Source: an uncultured Eubacterium sp. (GTDB lineage Bacteria; Bacillota; Clostridia; Lachnospirales; Lachnospiraceae). Taken from it: a stretch of 64,000 bases of DNA. The translations under genes and the position numbers were made by a program. The stretch lies in the NCBI GenBank assembly GCA_947089855.1, contig CAMUML010000002.1:61549-125548 (forward strand). Direction: 5' to 3'. Each line of letters starts with the position of its first letter. The stretch's first letter is position 1. The notes under the pieces are model-generated. The model saw only the letters and a list, made by a program, of their open reading frames with translations. It was not told the origin of the DNA and ran no database searches. This document shows positions 36,247 to 43,291 of the stretch, piece after piece.

Positions 36247-37596
36247 CTATAACATTATTTTTGTAATTAATTCCGCAAGCTGCGCGGCTTCTTCTTCTAT
36301 CTCCTTTTGGTTTTTCCCTTCAATCATTACACGCACCAGCGGCTCAGTGCCGGATGGGCGGATCAACACCCTGCCTTCGCCGTTAAATTTCTGCTCCAGC
36401 TGTTCGATAGCCTCCGCAATTTCTGCATATTCCATATAATGCTCTTTTTTGTGGTTCGGCACTTTTGCATTGACCAGCGCCTGCGGATAGATTTCCATAA
36501 TCGATGCCAGTTCGGAAAGTTTCTTTTGCGTATCAACCATCACTTGCAGCACATGCAATGCACTAAGCAGGCCGTCCCCCGTCGTATTGTCATCTAGGAA
36601 AATGATATGGCCGGACTGTTCGCCGCCGATATTGTACCCGTTTTCCCGCATATGCTCCAGCACGTAACGGTCACCTACTTTTGTCTTTTCAATATGGATC
36701 CCGTTTTCCTTCCCCATTACGGAAAAGCCCAGGTTGGTCATAACTGTAACTACAATAGTATCTTTTTTCAGCGTGCCTTTCTGCTTCATATAGTTGCCGC
36801 AGATCGCCATTAACTGGTCGCCGTCAACGACGCAGCCCGTTTCATCTACGGCCAGCAGGCGGTCGGCATCGCCGTCAAAAGCAAGGCCAATGTCTGCCTT
36901 TTCATAGACTACCCGTGCTTTTAACTCATCCATATGGGTAGAGCCGCAGTTTGCATTGATATTCGTCCCATCCGGATGGACATGGATAGGGATTAGGTCT
37001 GCCCCTAGCTCCCGTAATGTTTTCACGGCCGTATAATACGCCGCGCCCTCAGCACAGTCTGCCACAATTTTTAACCCATGCAAATCCACCGGCACACATT
37101 TTTTTACAAATGCCACATATTCATCCCGGATGTCAAACCGGTAGTCAATCCTGCCCACGCCGGAACCAATCGGGAATGTGATGTCTTTCATTTTGTTGCG
37201 GATCATTGTTTCAATTTCATCTTCCAGTTCATCCGACAGTTTATAGCCTTCCCCATTAAAGAACTTAATCCCATTAAATTCTACCGGGTTATGGGACGCC
37301 GAGATCATAACCCCTGCATCTACCTTATGCTTCCTAGTCAGATAGGCGATAGCCGGGGTAGGCAGCGTGCCTACATAAACTGCATTTGCCCCGACGGAAC
37401 AGATGCCCGCCATCAATGCATTGGCAAGCATCCCGCCCGATATGCGTGTATCACATCCGACAATGATCGTCGCTTGGTGTTCTTTCTCTTTGGTCAACAC
37501 ATATGCGCCTGCCTGGCCAAGCTGTGTGGCCAGCTCAATCGTAAGCTCTGACCCTGCAACCCCCCTGACACCGTCTGTTCCAAACATTCTGCCCAT
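36247..37596 (-). CDS. glmM: Phosphoglucosamine mutase
   Basis: The 449-residue enzyme converts glucosamine-6-phosphate to glucosamine-1-phosphate for UDP-GlcNAc. It starts MGRMFGTDGVRG; the catalytic phosphoserine is in GVMISASHNPVEFNG (Ser near 101). The metal loop is GLAFDGDADR and the sugar-phosphate loop is RPSGTEPLVRVM. The start at 37596 has GGAGG upstream; a longer frame of 94 basic residues runs into cdaR and is not coding. In Firmicutes GlmM can bind and inhibit CdaA, and the gene order cdaA-cdaR-glmM is the usual one. Confidence 0.96.
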   Translation of the reverse strand: MGRMFGTDGVRGVAGSELTIELATQLGQAGAYVLTKEKEHQATIIVGCDTRISGGMLANALMAGICSVGANAVYVGTLPTPAIAYLTRKHKVDAGVMISASHNPVEFNGIKFFNGEGYKLSDELEDEIETMIRNKMKDITFPIGSGVGRIDYRFDIRDEYVAFVKKCVPVDLHGLKIVADCAEGAAYYTAVKTLRELGADLIPIHVHPDGTNINANCGSTHMDELKARVVYEKADIGLAFDGDADRLLAVDETGCVVDGDQLMAICGNYMKQKGTLKKDTIVVTVMTNLGFSVMGKENGIHIEKTKVGDRYVLEHMRENGYNIGGEQSGHIIFLDDNTTGDGLLSALHVLQVMVDTQKKLSELASIMEIYPQALVNAKVPNHKKEHYMEYAEIAEAIEQLEQKFNGEGRVLIRPSGTEPLVRVMIEGKNQKEIEEEAAQLAELITKIML

Positions 37597-37624
37597 TTCT
37601 ATTTTTCCTCCAGATTCTACTATA

Positions 37625-39121
37625 CTAATCCTGCGCAGGCCCGCTGGAACTGCTTTCTTCGTTTTCTCCGACAGACCTGCCGCCATTATCCTCCTGCTGG
37701 CTGTCTTCCTGCCCATCTTGCGGGTCATCGCCAGCCTGTGTACCGTCTTCCGGCGGTTCCTGGCTGTCTTCTTCCCCGCTATTGCCGCCTTGCTGTCCGC
37801 TGTCGCCGTCTCCGCCGTTTCCTGTTTCTGTCCCGCCTTGCGGTGTATCGTTGTCTGCCTGTGTATCGTCACGGCCAATGGAAGAAATCGTAAACGATAT
37901 TTCCGTATCGCCCACTACATATTTGGTATCATCCAGCGTCAGCCGCAGCTGCCTAACATGTTTGCCAGGCATAAGCCCGCTTACATCCAGTACCGGACGG
38001 ATCTCATTAACCGATAAGGCATTCAGGTCGTCCGTCAAGCCATAAATGGCAATATCCACATTCCTTTCATTAAAATCAATCCGTGAGCCCTCCGGCAGAT
38101 TATCAATACCGATATTTTTCACCGGCACTGAAAAAGTACGGCGCTCCAATTTTTCAACATCTACGGTGACCACAATCTTTGCATCGGTTGAATTGCTCAG
38201 TGCAACGCCTTCCGGCAAGTACTGGCTAATATCCATCTGCTGGTTAATAATCGCATCTGCACCGTCTACACGGATGTCTTCTTCTGGTACGGAAATCGAA
38301 CTAATACCGTTCAATATATCCGATTTCCCTTTGATCGTCACTTCTTCCGGTTTTGCTTTTACCGAAATGACTTCATAGCCATCGGCAGGTTCCCCGCTAT
38401 ACGATACACGGATCGGTACCGTTTTTTCCGATACGATTTCCACTTTGACCGTAACGGTATTTAGGTTTAACGTCAGTTTCGTCTGGTCTACCCTTTCCCC
38501 GTCTTTGTCAAGAAGGACCGGTACAACGCTGTCTGTTATATCTGTACTGATGTCCGTCACATCTATGAAAGCTTTGACACTCTGGATCTGCGATACCACA
38601 TCTTTTGGCCCGGAAATCCGCAACCGGTTTGGCATCACTTCCATGGAACCAAGCGCATAGCCTTCTGCCGGGCCGCCTTGTGTATTTGCCTGGATGTCAA
38701 ATGTCTCCCGCCGCAGATCTTCCAGCAACACTTTTATTTCCTTTGTGCGTTTGGAAATGGACAGCTGGTTTGCATACCGCAGCGCTGTAATCTCAATCGG
38801 CACCACATTTTCCTTCTCCCCCTGCACAAGCTGTGTCATATCCGCCGTTGCCTTAAAGTCGGAATTGCTAAGTGCATCTATCACGCTGCGCTTTCCGGAA
38901 ACATTAAACGTAACGTTGGTAGAATCGCTTTCTATTTCATAATATTTATCCAGCCTTGCTATGGCATTTTCATTTTCAACTGCTATAGGTATTGTAAACG
39001 TCCGGTTTTTTTCGGGGTCATTCAAATTTACCACCGCCATCCACATAATAACGGAAAACAAAAGCGCAAGCACTTTAAGGCCCAGATTATTCGTCAGTGT
39101 TTTTACGACGTTTTTTAACAT
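37625..39121 (-). CDS. cdaR: CdaR, YbbR-domain regulator of c-di-AMP cyclase
   Basis: A 498-residue membrane-anchored protein. A membrane helix (about 10-30) is followed by four YbbR-like beta domains (about 35-425) and an acidic Gly/Gln/Asp-rich tail of about 75 residues that resembles a wall-spanning linker. CdaR binds the extracytoplasmic face of CdaA and modulates c-di-AMP synthesis. The start at 39121 has AGGAGG. It overlaps cdaA by 35 bp and precedes glmM. Confidence 0.92.
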   Translation of the reverse strand: MLKNVVKTLTNNLGLKVLALLFSVIMWMAVVNLNDPEKNRTFTIPIAVENENAIARLDKYYEIESDSTNVTFNVSGKRSVIDALSNSDFKATADMTQLVQGEKENVVPIEITALRYANQLSISKRTKEIKVLLEDLRRETFDIQANTQGGPAEGYALGSMEVMPNRLRISGPKDVVSQIQSVKAFIDVTDISTDITDSVVPVLLDKDGERVDQTKLTLNLNTVTVKVEIVSEKTVPIRVSYSGEPADGYEVISVKAKPEEVTIKGKSDILNGISSISVPEEDIRVDGADAIINQQMDISQYLPEGVALSNSTDAKIVVTVDVEKLERRTFSVPVKNIGIDNLPEGSRIDFNERNVDIAIYGLTDDLNALSVNEIRPVLDVSGLMPGKHVRQLRLTLDDTKYVVGDTEISFTISSIGRDDTQADNDTPQGGTETGNGGDGDSGQQGGNSGEEDSQEPPEDGTQAGDDPQDGQEDSQQEDNGGRSVGENEESSSSGPAQD

Positions 39122-39989
39122 TCTTAAGCCTCCTTTGCAGCGACCGCAGGCGGGATGATTCCGACTCTGCATTCTGTATGATTTTCAATTGTTCCCGCAG
39201 CCCATCCTGTGTGAGATCACGGTAAATAGCCCCGCCTTTTGCCACCGAAACCGCACCGGTTTCTTCCGATACGATTACGGTAAGCGAATCACTGACTTCG
39301 CTGATGCCGATAGCCGCGCGGTGCCTTGTGCCAAGTTCTTTGCTGATAGACATACTGTCTGAAAGCGGCAGGTAACAGGTTGCAGCCGCCACCCTGTCCC
39401 CCCTTACAATAATTGCGCCGTCATGGAGCGGTGTATTTTTCTCAAATATGTTAATCAATAGCTGGCTGGTAAGTATCGAATCCAGGTCAATTCCGGTCCG
39501 CTCATATTCAGACAGCACAATATCCTGTTCAATGACGATCAACGCGCCGGTCTTTACCTTGCCCATTTCAAACGAAGCCTTAACCAATTCATTGATCGTC
39601 CTATCGCTAAATCTGCCGCTTTCCTGCATCATACCAAAATCAAACAGCAAAGAAACAAACTTTTTACGTCCAAGCTGGTCCAATGCCTTGCGCAGCTCCG
39701 GCTGGAAGATCACTGCCAGCGCAATCAACGCTACGTTTACCAGCCTTCCTGCCAGCCACAAAATCGTTGTCATCTGGAAAACCGCCGCGGCCAGGATAAA
39801 CAGCAGGATTACGATAATCCCTTTAAACAGCATCCATGCACGTGTCCCTTTGATCCATTCCAGTACATGGTAAAACAGAAATGTCAAAATCAAAATTTCG
39901 ACTAAATCTGTTGGTGTTACTTTCTGCGGCGTGAGCCAGTACATATACTTTTCCGCAAACCTTTGTATTGTACTGATAACAGTCTCCAC
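39087..39989 (-). CDS. cdaA: Diadenylate cyclase CdaA
   Basis: A 300-residue membrane enzyme that makes cyclic di-AMP from two ATP. Three helices in the first 85 residues precede the DAC domain, with the DGAIIVRGDR (DGA) and GTRHRAAIG (RHR) motifs that bind ATP and metal, and the GKVKTGALIVIE strand. Two starts are possible. GTG at 39989 has a good GGGAGG site 10 nt upstream. ATG at 40019 would add 10 residues but has no site. I chose the GTG. c-di-AMP controls potassium, osmolyte and wall turnover. It sits after two conserved membrane-protein genes. Confidence 0.93.
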   Translation of the reverse strand: METVISTIQRFAEKYMYWLTPQKVTPTDLVEILILTFLFYHVLEWIKGTRAWMLFKGIIVILLFILAAAVFQMTTILWLAGRLVNVALIALAVIFQPELRKALDQLGRKKFVSLLFDFGMMQESGRFSDRTINELVKASFEMGKVKTGALIVIEQDIVLSEYERTGIDLDSILTSQLLINIFEKNTPLHDGAIIVRGDRVAAATCYLPLSDSMSISKELGTRHRAAIGISEVSDSLTVIVSEETGAVSVAKGGAIYRDLTQDGLREQLKIIQNAESESSRLRSLQRRLKNVKKRRKNTDE

Positions 39990-40050
39990 AATTTCACTTC
40001 CTCCCTCTTTTTTATCCATCAGGTACTGCTGCTGCCCGCTGAAATCACGC

Positions 40051-41091
40051 TTACTCTTCTTCCTCCTCTTCTTCTTCCTCCTCTTTGCTGATATGGATGT
40101 CCATATCCTCCATCAACTCCTGACGGGTAACATCTTCCCCTTTTTCCTTCTTATACCTGCTATTGCCGCTGATTTTTTTTACTGTCTTTTCCCTTGTCGC
40201 TACATAGCTTTTTGGCACTGCCTTAACATAATAATAATACTCGTCGTCTTCAAACTGGACGCGCTCCGTCCTTGTATAATCCAGGTTGAACACAAAAAAC
40301 TGCACCACCAAAAGCAGTACGGCACTGGCAATACAGCCCACTGTCAATGCAGAAGTATTGATCGTAATGCCAATCTGCATACAGCCAATATAAAACCCCA
40401 CATACTGCAGCAAAAGCCCTGCCGCAATCGCAATCGTCCACGCATGGTCTACGGAAAGGCGGCGGATCACATACACTACAAGGGCTGTCAGCGCAAACAG
40501 TGCAATGGTCAGATACATTTCACGGTTACCGGCAAACTGGTTCATGATCTCCTGAAACTTGCTGATAATTGCTTCTTCATCCTTCCCCACCGCAGCAATA
40601 CTGGTTTCATTTGCCATAATACCGTCCAAATAATAATACGTAACCACACCGCAAATTGTTGGTATCACAGCCGTCGGCTGCTGTAATAATCCGTTCGCAG
40701 CAGGCATTGCATAAGGGATGCCCAACAAGAATGCAATTGGCGCCAAAAGGACATTATATGCATCCCGCGCTGCAAACCGGAAATAAAGCAGGTACATAAT
40801 AACAAACAGCACAAACATAATAACACCGGCCTGCATCGATAAGGCATAGCAGTGCAGCGTAAGCATCACGCCTGCTGCCAGCAGCATCACAGCCATCGGC
40901 AGGACGGAACACGCCAGCGCCAGGATCAGCACAAGCGCAAAGCTATTGAGCCGCTCCATATACCCGACTTTCTGGTTAATCAGCCAAAATACAGCCAATG
41001 CAAGCAGGAATTTTATAACCGGCAGCAGGTAGGCTGCGTATTTGCCATAAAAGCTGCGTAGCTGTTCTTTTAGTTCCAATAAAACTGTCAT
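40051..41091 (-). CDS. Conserved polytopic membrane protein upstream of cdaA
   Basis: A 346-residue integral membrane protein with about eight helices (residues 20-285). The C-terminal cytoplasmic region (about 286-346) has EYYYYVKAVPKSYVA and ends in a run of Glu (SKEEEEEEEEEE). Function unknown. I see no catalytic or transport motif. It lies 8 bp after the next upstream gene and about 60 bp before cdaA, so it should be expressed with the c-di-AMP genes. The poly-Glu tail is unusual. Confidence 0.7.
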   Translation of the reverse strand: MTVLLELKEQLRSFYGKYAAYLLPVIKFLLALAVFWLINQKVGYMERLNSFALVLILALACSVLPMAVMLLAAGVMLTLHCYALSMQAGVIMFVLFVIMYLLYFRFAARDAYNVLLAPIAFLLGIPYAMPAANGLLQQPTAVIPTICGVVTYYYLDGIMANETSIAAVGKDEEAIISKFQEIMNQFAGNREMYLTIALFALTALVVYVIRRLSVDHAWTIAIAAGLLLQYVGFYIGCMQIGITINTSALTVGCIASAVLLLVVQFFVFNLDYTRTERVQFEDDEYYYYVKAVPKSYVATREKTVKKISGNSRYKKEKGEDVTRQELMEDMDIHISKEEEEEEEEEE

Positions 41092-41099
41092 CTTTCCTC

Positions 41100-41516
41100 C
41101 TAATGCCTCGTCGGTGCCGTCCGCTCCTCCTGCTCCTCATAAAGCTTCCCCAAGTGTTTCAGCCGCCGGTAATAACGCTTCATGCGTCGCCTGCCGGCTG
41201 CATAAAATACATTTGCATAAATATCCACTGCGATCAGGTAACCTACCATAAAGATCAGGTACCATACTAATATACGGATTCCAAATGCGATCCAATCGAT
41301 CGAATCCAAGTTGCCTGCCAGCTGTTCATAATGGCAGACAGCCCACATCAGCAGGCCTGTTCCAAAAGCAGCTGTGCCGCAGAAAAATCCTTTCAGAAGA
41401 TGCCGCCTCGCAAAATCACTGCGGAAAAACTGGGTTACCTGGCGGTACTGTTTTCCTTCACGCTCTTCAAACGCAGCGAGTTTTGTCATATCCCGGACCC
41501 GTTCCTGGTCAATCAT
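41100..41516 (-). CDS. Conserved small membrane protein, first gene of the cdaA operon
   Basis: A 138-residue protein with an N-terminal soluble region (about 1-38) and two membrane helices (about 43-63 and 73-95), then a basic Arg/Lys tail. Function unknown. The promoter at 41632-41640 (TGCTATAAT) and GGAGGGA ribosome site suggest it is first in the operon that leads into cdaA, cdaR and glmM. A nested mobile element begins just upstream of that promoter. Confidence 0.7.
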   Translation of the reverse strand: MIDQERVRDMTKLAAFEEREGKQYRQVTQFFRSDFARRHLLKGFFCGTAAFGTGLLMWAVCHYEQLAGNLDSIDWIAFGIRILVWYLIFMVGYLIAVDIYANVFYAAGRRRMKRYYRRLKHLGKLYEEQEERTAPTRH

Positions 41517-41631
41517 AATCCCTCCATACCATCCTCATGCGGCTTTATCTGCCAGCCGCGCTGTTTTTACTGTAATTTTTTTATCATGCAAGCTGGTGCA
41601 TGGCCCATTCTGTTTTTACAATATCATTTTT

Positions 41632-41660
41632 ATTATAGCACAGCGGCAGATATAAGGAAA
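41632..41660 (-). promoter_or_regulatory. Extended -10 promoter for the cdaA operon
   Basis: On the minus strand TGCTATAAT (41632-41640) is a perfect -10 with extended TG. The -35 position (TTTCCT) is poor. The target duplication of the outer mobile element starts at 41661, directly next to it. Confidence 0.55.
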
Positions 41661-41668
41661 GTTTTTTT

Positions 41669-41995
41669 GTTACTATTCACAGCCAATTTGCTCTTGACAA
41701 AGTTACTATTCACGGCCTGGGGGCCGCTCATAGTAACCTTTCGGGGCGATATTGGAAGTTTGCTTCGCAAAATCGCCCCTCACTCCTGAATCATGTCCTC
41801 ACGGAATGCGCAGTTTATGCGCATTCCTGGCCCGTGAATAGTAACTTGACAAACATTCTAAGTTAGGAGGCTGTAAATAGTAACATTCGCAGGCTCATGG
41901 AAAGAATTTGCCTTGCAAATTGGAGCCTGCTCACTCCTGAATCAGCTTGGCAGCCACCTGGACAGCAGGGTGTTCAGGTGGCTGTGAATAGTAAC
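41669..41995. mobile_element. Outer element of the GTTACTATTCAC family, containing a nested 144-bp element
   Basis: The outer ends GTTACTATTCACAGCCA (from 41669) and TGGCTGTGAATAGTAAC (to 41995) are inverted repeats. GTTTTTTT lies on both sides (41661-41668 and 41996-42003), an 8-bp target duplication. Without the inner element and its duplication it is 175 bp. Its modules are an ACAGCC/GGCTGT hairpin, a GCAGGCTC/GAGCCTGC hairpin with inner TTTGC/GCAAA, the linker CTCACTCCTGAATCA and a CAGCCACCTG/CAGGTGGCTG hairpin. No coding potential. This fills most of the 580-bp gap 41517-42096. Confidence 0.85.
41702..41845. mobile_element. 144-bp element, GTTACTATTCAC family, copy B (nested)
   Basis: It is nearly identical to copy A. 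It is inserted inside the 5' module of the outer element. TTGACAAA stands on both sides (41694-41701 and 41846-41853), an 8-bp target duplication. Removing 144 bp plus one TTGACAAA restores the same sequence as in the 67-bp copy at 9868. This proves a later insertion. Confidence 0.9.
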
Positions 41996-42040
41996 GTTTT
42001 TTTCCAAATCGAAGCAAAAAGAATCCAGCCCCCATAGCCT

Positions 42041-42073
42041 ACAAAAAAAGAGAATGCTCGATGCACTCTCTTT
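42041..42073 (-). terminator. Terminator after the YvyF-like gene
   Basis: On the minus strand AAAGAGAGTGC pairs with GCATTCTCTTT and runs into TTTT. Stem 42047-42073, 23 bp past the stop codon. Confidence 0.8.
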
Positions 42074-42096
42074 CGTAGTCTAGGGCCTCTGCATAA

Positions 42097-42501
42097 TCAG
42101 GTATCCAGAAACCGCATCCGGTTCCCATCTGATTTTCTAGGAGCCTCCACTGGCTTTGGTTTTTCCTCTACCGCATGGCTTAACGTATTAATCATTCTGC
42201 CCTTGCATGCTTCGCAATATTTTCCACACTTGATCATTGCCCCGCAGTTCATGCATTCAATGCCTACTGGCGAATCGTCGGAAAATGTCAGGCGCTCTTC
42301 ACGTACCCAGTTTTTCAACTGCTTTACAGAAACTTCCATTGCATCCGATACATTCTGCAAAGATGCATTCGGATTCTCACGGATATAGTCTTTTACTTCC
42401 TTAAATTTTTCCTCTAGCTTCTCCTGGCATGATGGGCATATAATTGGCCCTGATAAATAATTAAAGATCCGTTTACAGCTTTTACATGTTCTCACGTCCA
42501 T
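42097..42501 (-). CDS. yvyF: Flagellar operon protein, YvyF-like (TIGR03826 type)
   Basis: A 134-residue protein with an N-terminal zinc knuckle pair (CKSCKRIF, CPSCQEKL), a helix-turn-helix-like region (about 45-72, LQNVSDAMEVSVKQLKNWVRE) and a second zinc ribbon (CMNCGAMIKCGKYCEACK). Proteins of this type lie beside comF and flagellar late genes in Firmicutes and are thought to regulate motility. Its position after comF fits. The gene ends with a strong terminator. Confidence 0.85.
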   Translation of the reverse strand: MDVRTCKSCKRIFNYLSGPIICPSCQEKLEEKFKEVKDYIRENPNASLQNVSDAMEVSVKQLKNWVREERLTFSDDSPVGIECMNCGAMIKCGKYCEACKGRMINTLSHAVEEKPKPVEAPRKSDGNRMRFLDT

Positions 42502-42565
42502 ACATGAATCCCCCCTCTTTATTAAGCAAAGCAGCTTCTACACAACCACCCAGGCAAGCGGGCCG

Positions 42566-43291
42566 CTATTGCCCCTGCCCAATACTAATGCATAAAAAAT
42601 AAATATCTTGTATCCCCGCCTGCTTGCATGCAAGCGCTGCTGCATCGATCGTACTTCCTGTCGTATAGATGTCGTCAATGAGTAGAACCTTATCTAAGTT
42701 TACTACATTTTCTTTCATTTTGAAAGCGTTTTTCAGATTATTTTTTCTATCTTCTGCAGACAATTTTTTCTGCGGCTGGGTATCCCGTGTGCGGGCCAGC
42801 AGTTTTGTATAGCAAGGCAGCCCGCAAAGCTGTGCGAACCGCCGTGCCAGCAGCTCTGCCTGGTTATAACCACGTTTCCTCCGTCTGCGCCTGGAAAGCG
42901 GGATTGGCATAACTGCCTCAACTCCCTGCCGCCTAGCCCACCCTGTATAAAGCCTTGCAGCCTCTGATGCTAAAAACTCAGTATAATCCCTGCGGTTGCT
43001 GTATTTATAACGGTATAACATACCGCGCACCGGCCCCTCATAGCAAAAGACAGCCCGCCCCTGGCGGAATTCGTGTTTTTTCTTTGCACAGTCCCCACAA
43101 TATTCCTGCTGTGGATCCTGCAGCGGCTTGCCGCAGGAAAAGCAGGCTGGCTGATTGACATAAGTTAACTTTTTTGCACATGCCGGGCATATATACGTAT
43201 CAAACAAAATACGGTCACAGACCGGGCAGCGGTCTGGATATATCTGGCGCAGCAGTTTTTGAAAAATGTGCTTTTTTTGATTTAAATACAT
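42566..43291 (-). CDS. comF: ComF family protein (phosphoribosyltransferase-like)
   Basis: A 241-residue protein. Zinc-finger motifs CPVCDRILFDTYICPACAKK and CFSCGKPL...YCGDC open it. The C-terminal phosphoribosyltransferase fold has the PRPP loop VLLIDDIYTTGSTIDAAA. ComF aids DNA uptake with ComFA in competent bacteria, though the role here is not known. It starts on the last base of the recD2 stop codon, so they are translationally coupled. GGGGAGG lies upstream. Confidence 0.9.
   Translation of the reverse strand: MYLNQKKHIFQKLLRQIYPDRCPVCDRILFDTYICPACAKKLTYVNQPACFSCGKPLQDPQQEYCGDCAKKKHEFRQGRAVFCYEGPVRGMLYRYKYSNRRDYTEFLASEAARLYTGWARRQGVEAVMPIPLSRRRRRKRGYNQAELLARRFAQLCGLPCYTKLLARTRDTQPQKKLSAEDRKNNLKNAFKMKENVVNLDKVLLIDDIYTTGSTIDAAALACKQAGIQDIYFLCISIGQGQ

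Noticed and set aside
36247-37878. A longer GlmM with a 94-residue basic N-terminal extension
   Set aside because: The extension overlaps cdaR, has no homology and lacks a ribosome site. GGAGG sits before the normal start at 37596.
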